Shown here piece after piece: positions 1 through 5,118 of a DNA stretch of 5,118 nt. The position numbers and the translations under genes are program-made. Origin of the DNA: Candidatus Delongbacteria bacterium (lineage in GTDB: Bacteria > UBA4055); contig JAKLPX010000295.1 in assembly GCA_022013635.1 (NCBI GenBank), forward strand, positions 1 to 5,118. The letters are read 5' to 3'. The notes under the pieces were generated by a model. That model did not search any database. It saw only the letters and a program-made list of their open reading frames with translations, and was not told the origin of the DNA. Every line of letters begins with the position of its first letter. The stretch's first letter is position 1.

Positions 1-51
1 AAGCGTGAAATAGAAGAATTAGTATATAAATTATACGAGGTGAACAGATGA
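1..51 (+). CDS. C-terminal end of an unidentified upstream gene (partial)
   Basis: Frame 1 is open from the first base and reads KREIEELVYKLYEVNR before a TGA at 49-51. The stop overlaps the nitroreductase ATG at 48-50 as ATGA, the usual signature of translational coupling, and this is the main reason to read it as a real gene end rather than as leader sequence. The peptide looks like an amphipathic helix. Its IEELVYKLY stretch recalls the tail 'IDxLVYxLYxLTxEE' that I know from the C-termini of Eco57I/PglX-like methylase-restriction proteins. Sixteen residues are too few to assign a family, so that resemblance is only a hint. The rest of the gene lies left of the window. Confidence 0.55.
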   Translation, partial: KREIEELVYKLYEVNR

Positions 52-608
52 AAGTACAATTAGCGATCCAAAAACGAAGGTCGTATCGCGGACTTGAGCC
101 TATTGTCATCGCCGATAATATGATAAAAGAACTGGCAACTGCGGCGAGCCTTGCTCCGTCCTGCTATAATAATCAGCCGTGGAAATTCATATTCGTAAGA
201 TCAAAAGAACAGCTTAAAAAAATGAAAGCGGTAATGAATAAGGGCAATGAATGGACATTCAGTGCGTCTTGTATAATTGCGGTTATGTCAAAGAAAGAGC
301 TGGACTGCGTTATAAAAGACAGAGAATATTATCTTTTTGATACAGGATTAGGTGTCGGACAGCTATTATTAAAAGCCACGGAATTAGGGCTCGTCACTCA
401 TGTTATTGCAGGCTATTCTCCTGACAAGACGAAGGAGATTTTAAATGTACCTGAAGAATGGAATGTGATCGCATTGATAGCTTTAGGCAAAAAATCAAAA
501 AAGAAAAAAATTATCGGGGACGAATCAAGACCCGAGAGACTTGCGCTTCAATATGTTTACTCTATTGATGAATATTCGAAAAAATTGAATAAAAAAGTCA
601 AACATTAA
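48..608 (+). CDS. Nitroreductase-family FMN-dependent oxidoreductase
   Basis: This 186-residue protein has the fold markers of the small FMN-binding nitroreductase family (PF00881), cytosolic dimers that reduce nitro compounds, quinones or other acceptors with NAD(P)H. Visible markers are the N-terminal RRSYR (residues 10-14), expected to contact the FMN phosphate and ring; APSCYNNQPWKF (36-47), the usual 'aPSa.N.QPW.f' motif; a helix DTGLGVGQLLLKATELGL (98-115) matching the family's 'd.g.a.qnl.L.A.elGl'; and a late IALGKK (144-149) matching 'i.lG.p'. The length is at the short end for the family, and the C-terminus is lysine-rich. A strong GAGGTGA ribosome site (37-43) sits 4 nt before the ATG. 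The ATGA overlap with the upstream gene and a 19-nt gap to the acetyltransferase gene suggest one operon. The true substrate cannot be read from the sequence. Confidence 0.88.
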   Translation: MKVQLAIQKRRSYRGLEPIVIADNMIKELATAASLAPSCYNNQPWKFIFVRSKEQLKKMKAVMNKGNEWTFSASCIIAVMSKKELDCVIKDREYYLFDTGLGVGQLLLKATELGLVTHVIAGYSPDKTKEILNVPEEWNVIALIALGKKSKKKKIIGDESRPERLALQYVYSIDEYSKKLNKKVKH

Positions 609-627
609 AAAGAAGGCCGCAGAGAAA

Positions 628-1524
628 ATGCTTAAGATCAGAAAGATGACACAAAAAGACAAACCGCGAATGCTTGAAATTGTAAAAAATATTTGGGACG
701 GAAACGATTATTTACCTTTAGTTTTCGACACTTGGATAAAAGATAAGAAAGGCGAGTTTGTTGCCGCTGTTGACGAAAAAGGTGAAATTATCGGCTTTGA
801 AAAGCTTACGATGCTTTCAGATAACGATGTCTGGATTGAAGGTCTTCGTAAGGATGAAAAATCAAATATAAAAGGCGTAGGCCATTTTCTAACTGAATAT
901 TTTCTATCCGAGCTTTCGAAAGATCCAAAAATAAAAACTATCCGTTTCGCAACATATTTTCGTCTTGTCAAATCAATCGGACTTTTTTCCAAAATGGGCT
1001 TCAGAATTATAGAAAAGAGGAATCATAAATATTACAGACTGCCGAAGTTAAAAAACATCCCTGCTTATGAAGGAAACAGGGCAGAAGTAACTTATGATAA
1101 GACGGCTGTATTGAATTTTATACATAAATCGGACTGGCTAAAGAAAAACAAAAAAGGTATATGTTACTCATGGGTAGTAAAACCATTCAACGATGAGATG
1201 ATCATTAAAGATTATATTGATAAAGGCCGCTGTATATCTATAAAGGAAAATAATAAGATCGTAGCGTTATGCCAATATACTATAAGAGAAAAAGAAGATT
1301 TTTTTATAAGCTTCTTTGAAGCCGATTCACCGGAGCTCTTTAAAGAATTACTTCAGAAAATAAAGCAAACCGCTTATCAGAACGGTCAAAATAGTTTGTG
1401 CATTGTTCTAAGCATGAAAGATGAAAGATCATCTAAACTTTTCAAAACTCATAAATTCAGAAGCTGGGAAGGGGAAGGTGATTTTCTAATCTTTGATTAT
1501 CCGGTTAGATTGCTGTGGAAATAG
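628..1524 (+). CDS. GNAT-type N-acetyltransferase with divergent C-terminal domain
   Basis: The N-terminal part (about residues 3-135) is a GNAT acetyltransferase domain. It opens with IRKMTQKDKPRMLEI, then FVAAVDEKGEIIGFEKL (44-60, strands 2-4), WIEGLRKDEKSNIKGVG (69-85) and KMGFRI near residue 130. The KGVG at 82-85 corresponds to the acetyl-CoA pyrophosphate loop (R/Q-x-x-G-x-G/A), but the usual first Arg/Gln is Asn here (N80). The run IWDGNDYLPLVFDTW (22-36) together with W-x-E-G-L-R recalls NAT16/histidine-acetyltransferase-like proteins, which also carry a second, degenerate GNAT-like half. Residues 150-298 could be such a half, with SSKLFKTHKF resembling the final GNAT element. The acceptor is unknown. 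The best ribosome site is AGAAGG (611-616), 11 nt from the ATG and somewhat distant. The gene follows the nitroreductase in a probable operon and converges on the transglycosylase gene. Confidence 0.8.
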   Translation: MLKIRKMTQKDKPRMLEIVKNIWDGNDYLPLVFDTWIKDKKGEFVAAVDEKGEIIGFEKLTMLSDNDVWIEGLRKDEKSNIKGVGHFLTEYFLSELSKDPKIKTIRFATYFRLVKSIGLFSKMGFRIIEKRNHKYYRLPKLKNIPAYEGNRAEVTYDKTAVLNFIHKSDWLKKNKKGICYSWVVKPFNDEMIIKDYIDKGRCISIKENNKIVALCQYTIREKEDFFISFFEADSPELFKELLQKIKQTAYQNGQNSLCIVLSMKDERSSKLFKTHKFRSWEGEGDFLIFDYPVRLLWK

Positions 1525-1545
1525 TCATTATTTCATCCTTTTTTT
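1518..1545 (+). terminator. Weak hairpin plus T-run at the convergent gene ends
   Basis: GAAATA (1518-1523) can pair with TATTTC (1529-1534) around a 5-nt loop, and a run of seven T follows at 1539-1545. The hairpin covers both stop codons of the converging acetyltransferase and transglycosylase genes, so it could end the rightward transcript. The stem is only 6 bp with a single G-C pair, and the T-run begins 4 nt after it, so this is at best a weak intrinsic terminator. No T-run follows the hairpin in the leftward direction. Confidence 0.2.
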
Positions 1546-2751
1546 CAATTCGTATGCAATCTCATAGACTGATTCTGCATAAGTGTCGCTCGAATTGTAT
1601 TTTAGAATATACTTGATAATGGCTTTTTTATTTTTAGGTTTTATATCATAAAATTTATCCCATCCGTTGCGATTTAAAAAATTTCCGATGCTCATAATAG
1701 AATCGTCCATATTCATCAGATCAGCCACACCATCGTTATTGCCGTCTTTGGCTAAATACAAATTGAACGGCATAAATTGAGTGTATCCGATCGCTCCGAC
1801 AAGATTGCTTTTCATCCCTTCAGGTTCATGCGAATTCTCTATGCAGAATTTAATAATATGATAGAGGCTGTTCACAGCCGATGATTGAAGCCTTGCTATC
1901 CGTTTCAGATTATTTGATCTTTGCTTCAAGTCAGTTGCCGGATTTTCTATAGAAAACAATGCCTGACCTAAAAGTACTTCAAATGGATTGTATTTTAAGG
2001 GAACTCTGCCAAGATTTGTTTCCTTCCTTAAAATTGCCACTATGATCTCTTTATTGACTTTATATTTTGATTCTGTTTTATCTAATATTTCTTTATGTTC
2101 TTTCAGGAATTCGATCATTTCACTAAAATTGAATTTTTTAATATCAAATTTATCAATGATGAGCTGTTCTTTTATTGAATTCGGTTTGTAATAAAAATGA
2201 AGAGGATCAAATCCTATTTTCTGAATTTTTTCCAGAGCATTATCAAACTCGTCTAAGGAAAGAGAATCGTTCAATACTCTTTTTTTCAATGCTTTATAAA
2301 CTTGTGAATATTTAAAATCTCTCAGATTGAATTCTGAGAAATATTTCTTTATCAGGTTTAATTCTACTCTGAATGTGATGTATTCAACGAGAGATGAATC
2401 ACTCCATATTGATACTCTGTTGTTAAAATAATCTGAAGATGCCAAGTCGGTTTTGGTATAATCAAGCGCACCGGTTGTGTCTAGGACATCCTGAAGCCTG
2501 TATTTGTATATATTATAATTCAAGGTTTCATAATATATTTTCTCAATTATTTCGTCAAGGTTATTTTTATCAACTGATAATTCGTAGAGTTTTGAATTCA
2601 GATCGTTCCTCAATTTGGCAAGGTAGATATCTCTCTGTTCGTATAGAAGTTTCGGTTTTTGTATTGAAATATCTCTCAATTCCTGAGCAATAATATTAGC
2701 GGGAAATAAAATTAAAATCAGAATAAATATTTTAAAAAAGTCTTTCTTCAA
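1528..2751 (-). CDS. Secreted MltB-like lytic transglycosylase
   Basis: This 407-residue envelope protein should cleave the MurNAc-GlcNAc bond of peptidoglycan to give 1,6-anhydro ends. Residues 1-22 form a Sec signal peptide (KK, a hydrophobic core IFILILILF, then ANIIA|Q). There is no lipobox cysteine, so a soluble periplasmic or secreted protein is expected rather than a lipoprotein like E. coli MltB. The catalytic domain lies at about 225-400: ILRKETNLGR (240-249) carries the likely catalytic Glu244, followed by GAIGYTQFMP (319-328), the calcium-site-like DGNNDGVADL (336-345), SIMSIGNFLNRNGW (351-364) and YNSSDTYAESV (385-395). These match the MltB/SLT_2 core in order. Residues 23-220 are helical, charged and not recognised. 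The start is TTG, supported by AAAAGGAG 6 nt upstream and by the signal peptide directly after it. The gene is divergent from pilT. Confidence 0.85.
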   Translation of the reverse strand: MKKDFFKIFILILILFPANIIAQELRDISIQKPKLLYEQRDIYLAKLRNDLNSKLYELSVDKNNLDEIIEKIYYETLNYNIYKYRLQDVLDTTGALDYTKTDLASSDYFNNRVSIWSDSSLVEYITFRVELNLIKKYFSEFNLRDFKYSQVYKALKKRVLNDSLSLDEFDNALEKIQKIGFDPLHFYYKPNSIKEQLIIDKFDIKKFNFSEMIEFLKEHKEILDKTESKYKVNKEIIVAILRKETNLGRVPLKYNPFEVLLGQALFSIENPATDLKQRSNNLKRIARLQSSAVNSLYHIIKFCIENSHEPEGMKSNLVGAIGYTQFMPFNLYLAKDGNNDGVADLMNMDDSIMSIGNFLNRNGWDKFYDIKPKNKKAIIKYILKYNSSDTYAESVYEIAYELKKRMK

Positions 2752-2757
2752 ATTGCG

Positions 2758-2765
2758 CTCCTTTT
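2758..2765 (-). promoter_or_regulatory. Ribosome binding site fixing a TTG start
   Basis: On the minus strand AAAAGGAG ends 6 nt before the TTG at 2751-2749. It is a near-ideal Shine-Dalgarno sequence at ideal spacing, so it selects the TTG codon as the start of the transglycosylase gene, and the signal peptide begins immediately after it. Confidence 0.75.
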
Positions 2766-2776
2766 TTACGCAAGTA

Positions 2777-2805
2777 ATTATAAGAATAATATAAAGCTAA
2801 AACAA
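2777..2805 (-). promoter_or_regulatory. Candidate promoter of the transglycosylase gene
   Basis: On the minus strand a perfect -10 hexamer TATAAT (2782-2777) lies 17 nt from a weak -35, TTGTTT (2805-2800, only the TTG matching). Transcription would start near 2770, leaving a leader of about 19 nt that just contains the ribosome site. The region is very AT-rich, so chance matches are likely. A second -10-like TATATT (2793-2788) has an even poorer -35. Confidence 0.4.
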
Positions 2806-2839
2806 ATAAAAATACAGAAAGTTTTTACTATAAATTTTA

Positions 2840-2868
2840 TTGACTTGAGGCAATAAATAAAATATATT
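2840..2868 (+). promoter_or_regulatory. Strong sigma-70-type promoter of the pilT-gcv unit
   Basis: TTGACT (2840-2845) and TATATT (2863-2868) are separated by exactly 17 nt, each one base from consensus. The 35 or so bases upstream are almost purely A/T and could act as an UP element. Transcription would start near 2875, giving a leader of about 25 nt with the ribosome site GGAG at 2890-2893, 7 nt before the pilT ATG. The leader is too short for a riboswitch. No clear operator palindrome is visible. Confidence 0.65.
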
Positions 2869-2900
2869 CTCAGATGAAAAATATCAATCGGAGATAATTT

Positions 2901-4016
2901 ATGTTTGATCTTCAAAAAATGTTCGCATCCCTTCTAGAATTAAGCGGTTCCGATATTCATCTGAAAGTCGGAATAAAACCTATTTTCAGGATTAATGGCG
3001 AACTTATTGACTGGGGCGACGAAACCATATCTATGGATGATATGAACGAAATCGCAGATGGTTTAATGGGCAAAAAAGAAAAAGATACTTTTACTGCTCA
3101 AAAAGAAGTTGATTTCGGTTTCGGGGTAAAAGGAGTTGGTCGTTTCAGGGTTAACATATATAAACAGAGAGGAACGGTTGCAATTGCGATCAGGGCTATT
3201 CCGTTTGATATAAAAGGAATAGATCAGTTACATCTGCCTGAAGTGCTGAAAAAATTATGTATGACTCCAAGAGGAATGATAATTGTGACAGGAACGGTCG
3301 GGTCAGGAAAGTCAACTACGATTGCGGCTATGCTTGAACATATAAATCAAACAAAAAGGACGAATATAATTACAATCGAAGACCCTATAGAGTTTTTATT
3401 CAGAGATAAAAAATCCGTGATACATCAGAGAGAGGTAGGAAGCGATACGGATTCTTATCAGGGATCCTTAAGATACTTATTAAGGCAAGATCCCGATATT
3501 ATAATGATAGGAGAGATCAGGGATCCTGACAGTATGTACACCGCAATCAGAGCGGCAAACACGGGTCACTTGGTATTTACAACGCTTCATACTACGGATG
3601 CGCTTCAGACAATCAGCAGAATCTTATCTTTCTTTCCCGGCGATCTGCAGAATGAAATCAGAAATCTTCTCGCTGTGACTCTCACAGGGATAATATCACA
3701 AAGGCTTATTCCAACTAGAGACGGTAAAGGACGGGTTCCGGCAACTGAAGTGCTGATAAATAATGAGATGATTAAAGAGGCAATAATAGATCCTACAAAG
3801 ACATCCGATATAAAAATGTCCATTGAAAAAGGCGAAATCATATACGGAATGCATAATTTTGATCAGAGTATTTACAGGCTTTACGGAAAGGGATTAATTT
3901 CTTATGATGAAGCCATAAAGGGAGCGTCAACTCCTACAGACTTTGAGAGAAGATTAAAAGGACTCGACTCGTCAGACAGCAATAATTTTGAGCTTGGCGA
4001 TTATAAAATGAATTAA
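2901..4016 (+). CDS. pilT: Type IV pilus retraction ATPase, PilT/PilU family
   Basis: This 371-residue protein has the layout of PilT-type motors, cytoplasmic hexamers that drive depolymerisation of type IV pili for twitching, DNA uptake or adhesion. The N-terminal PAS-like domain includes SGSDIHLKVG (15-24), the family's 'aSDlHl..g.pp..R..G'. The ATPase core has Walker A GTVGSGKST (131-139, usually GPTGSGKST), the Asp box IITIEDPIEF (156-165), Walker B with RQDPDIIMIGEIRD (195-208) and the His box GHLVFTTLHT (222-231). Length and start agree with the family, and GGAG lies 7 nt before the ATG. The region aligned with PilT's AIRNLIRE helix reads SDIKMSIEKGE (302-312) and is followed by GMHNFDQSIYRLYGKGLIS (316-334), closer to PilU-style ends, so PilU or another paralogue is possible. 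gcvH follows 25 nt downstream and no other pilus gene is visible. Confidence 0.9.
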   Translation: MFDLQKMFASLLELSGSDIHLKVGIKPIFRINGELIDWGDETISMDDMNEIADGLMGKKEKDTFTAQKEVDFGFGVKGVGRFRVNIYKQRGTVAIAIRAIPFDIKGIDQLHLPEVLKKLCMTPRGMIIVTGTVGSGKSTTIAAMLEHINQTKRTNIITIEDPIEFLFRDKKSVIHQREVGSDTDSYQGSLRYLLRQDPDIIMIGEIRDPDSMYTAIRAANTGHLVFTTLHTTDALQTISRILSFFPGDLQNEIRNLLAVTLTGIISQRLIPTRDGKGRVPATEVLINNEMIKEAIIDPTKTSDIKMSIEKGEIIYGMHNFDQSIYRLYGKGLISYDEAIKGASTPTDFERRLKGLDSSDSNNFELGDYKMN

Positions 4017-4041
4017 TATAACAAAAATCAGGAGAAAAAAA

Positions 4042-4419
4042 ATGGAATTTCCAAAAGATTTGCTTTTTACAGATGACCACGAATATGCCAGAATTAATGG
4101 TGACATTGCCGTAATAGGAGTTTCAGAATACGCTCAGGAGCAATTAGGAGACATTACATATATCGAAATGCCGCAAGTAGGCGATTCTGTTGCAAAAGGA
4201 GACAGCTTAGGAGTTATTGAAGCCGTAAAAGCCGCATCAGACATATATTCTCCGGTTTCAGGTGAAGTCATCGAAGTAAACAGCGACCTTGAAGACAATC
4301 CGGAATTAGTTAATCAGGACTGTTATGGAAAAGGATGGATCATAAAACTTAAAATGAGCGATAAATCTGAAGTTTCAGGACTGATGAATTCCGACTCATA
4401 CAAAGCCCATGTCGAATAA
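4042..4419 (+). CDS. gcvH: Glycine cleavage system H protein
   Basis: GcvH is the small lipoylated carrier that takes the aminomethyl group from the glycine decarboxylase P protein, delivers it to the T protein and is reoxidised by the L protein. At 125 residues it has the usual length. The N-terminus LFTDDHEYARINGDIAVIGV (8-27) matches 'y..eHeWv...g..a.vGit', YAQEQLGDITYIEMPQVG (30-47) is the conserved second block, and the lipoyl site is Lys63 in IEAVKAASDIYSPV (59-72), with Ala61 where Ser is most common. NPELVNQDCYGKGWIIKLK (86-104) closes the fold. A clear AGGAG (4030-4034) sits 7 nt before the ATG. The gene lies 25 nt after pilT and 16 nt before gcvPA, so it is probably co-transcribed with both. 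Lipoylation would need LipA/LipB or LplA encoded elsewhere. Confidence 0.96.
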   Translation: MEFPKDLLFTDDHEYARINGDIAVIGVSEYAQEQLGDITYIEMPQVGDSVAKGDSLGVIEAVKAASDIYSPVSGEVIEVNSDLEDNPELVNQDCYGKGWIIKLKMSDKSEVSGLMNSDSYKAHVE

Positions 4420-4435
4420 AAGATAAGAGATTAAA

Positions 4436-5118
4436 ATGCCATATATAAGCAATACCGATAAAGACAGAAAAGAGATGCTTGAAGCCATCGGCGTTTCAAG
4501 TTTTAAAGAGCTTTTAAAAGAAATTCCCGAAGAGTTTTTATTCAGGGGAAGATTAGGATTAGGGAAAGGTCTGAGCGAGCTGGAAGTAACAAAGCATATT
4601 AGGTGTTTATCCCAAAAAAATAAAAATACCGCAGATATAACTTCGTACCTTGGCGCCGGCTCTTATGATCATCATATTCCGTCAATAATACCATATCTCA
4701 TTTCCAGACCGGAATTTCAGACAGCATATACACCATATCAGGCCGAAATAAGTCAGGGAACATTACAGAGCATTTATGAATACCAGTCACTGATATGTAA
4801 TCTGACTGGAATGGATATAAGTAATGCATCAATGTATGACGGAGCGTCGTCAATGGCTGAAGCGGCAATTTTAGCCTGCAGGCATACAAGGAAAAATAAA
4901 ATTCTTATATCTTCAACCGTAAATCCCGGTTGGATAAGCGTAGTCAGAACATTTACTCAGGCGATGAAATATGAGGTAGTAATAGCGGATTCGACGGACG
5001 GAGCCGCAAGTTTAGAAGATTTCAAAAAAGCGATTGACGATGATACTGCCTGCTTTATAGTTCAGATACCGAATTTCTTCGGTAATTTGGAAGATTATCA
5101 AGGCTTCGCAGATTTAAT
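4436..5118 (+). CDS. gcvPA: Glycine dehydrogenase (decarboxylating) subunit 1, N-terminal half (partial)
   Basis: The frame runs open from ATG 4436 to the window end (227 codons plus 2 nt), about half of the usual 445 or so residues. GcvPA pairs with GcvPB to form the split P protein, which decarboxylates glycine and loads the aminomethyl group onto GcvH. PLP is bound by a lysine in GcvPB, not here. Conserved blocks are GKGLSELEVTKHI (43-55), YLGAGSYDHHIP (71-82), TAYTPYQAEISQGTLQ (96-111), LTGMDISNASMYDGAS (123-138) and VQIPNFFGNLED (209-220). STVNPG (160-165) has Asn where 'vHP' is common. The ribosome site is weak (AAGAGA, 4425-4430), 5 nt before the ATG, and coupling to gcvH 16 nt upstream is likely. 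The split P protein is typical of many bacteria and archaea but not of E. coli. gcvPB is expected just right of the window. Confidence 0.95.
   Translation, partial: MPYISNTDKDRKEMLEAIGVSSFKELLKEIPEEFLFRGRLGLGKGLSELEVTKHIRCLSQKNKNTADITSYLGAGSYDHHIPSIIPYLISRPEFQTAYTPYQAEISQGTLQSIYEYQSLICNLTGMDISNASMYDGASSMAEAAILACRHTRKNKILISSTVNPGWISVVRTFTQAMKYEVVIADSTDGAASLEDFKKAIDDDTACFIVQIPNFFGNLEDYQGFADL

Noticed and set aside
708..992. Minus-strand open frame of 94 codons
   Set aside because: It is a shadow of the acetyltransferase gene, with no ribosome site or family resemblance.
1988..2693. Plus-strand open frames of 67 and 84 codons (1988-2191 and 2439-2693)
   Set aside because: They are antisense to the transglycosylase and have compositions typical of frame shadows.
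2752..2900. Small RNA or CRISPR-like content in the divergent intergenic region
   Set aside because: The region is AT-rich with no repeats, no GC-rich stem and no T-run after a hairpin. The two candidate promoters and ribosome sites explain most of it.
3457..3527. Direct repeat ATCAGGGATCCT at 3457-3468 and 3516-3527
   Set aside because: Both copies lie inside the conserved PilT core, encode different conserved residues in different frames and have no third copy. This looks like chance.
3605..3841. Minus-strand open frame of 78 codons
   Set aside because: It is antisense to the conserved PilT C-terminal half. Its hydrophobic look comes from the reverse complement of the coding frame.
4017..4041. 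Possible glycine riboswitch upstream of gcvH
   Set aside because: The pilT-gcvH gap is only 25 nt, and the pilT leader is about 25 nt. Neither can hold a glycine aptamer.
4698..4889. Minus-strand open frame of 63 codons
   Set aside because: It lies antisense within gcvPA, whose plus-strand frame matches the family closely along the whole stretch.

Overview
This AT-rich window holds seven genes, two of them cut by the window edges, and almost no spare sequence. Clear Shine-Dalgarno sites and one near-consensus sigma-70 promoter indicate classical bacterial expression signals, unlike typical Bacteroidetes. A Sec signal peptide ending in AQ, a stand-alone PilT-type ATPase and a two-subunit (GcvPA-type) glycine decarboxylase would fit a free-living bacterium, perhaps of the Ignavibacteria/Chlorobi side of the FCB group. 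That placement is a low-confidence inference.

Left block (1-1524, + strand): the last 16 codons of an unidentified gene overlap the start of a nitroreductase-family flavoprotein through an ATGA junction. After 19 nt comes a 298-residue GNAT-type acetyltransferase with an N-terminal acetyl-CoA domain and a divergent C-terminal half. The tight packing suggests one transcript that begins left of the window.

Middle (1528-2751, - strand): a secreted MltB-like lytic transglycosylase points toward the GNAT gene, leaving 3 nt between the two stop codons. It starts at TTG, fixed by a strong AAAAGGAG site and followed by a clean signal peptide. Its first 200 or so mature residues are not recognisable.

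Right block (2752-5118, + strand): a 149-nt divergent intergenic region carries a strong promoter (TTGACT-17 nt-TATATT) for a PilT/PilU-type retraction ATPase. Close behind, with gaps of 25 and 16 nt, follow gcvH (lipoyl carrier of the glycine cleavage system) and the first half of gcvPA (glycine decarboxylase subunit 1). gcvPB probably lies just beyond the right edge. The gcv genes thus appear to be transcribed at least partly from the pilT promoter, an unexpected pairing of a motility motor with one-carbon metabolism.

I see no RNA gene, CRISPR array, insertion sequence or convincing new defence system. The points most worth a second look are the pilT-gcv linkage, the altered AIRNLIRE region of the PilT-like protein, the transglycosylase divergent from pilT, and the truncated gene at the left edge. 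No gene-free stretch exceeds 149 nt.
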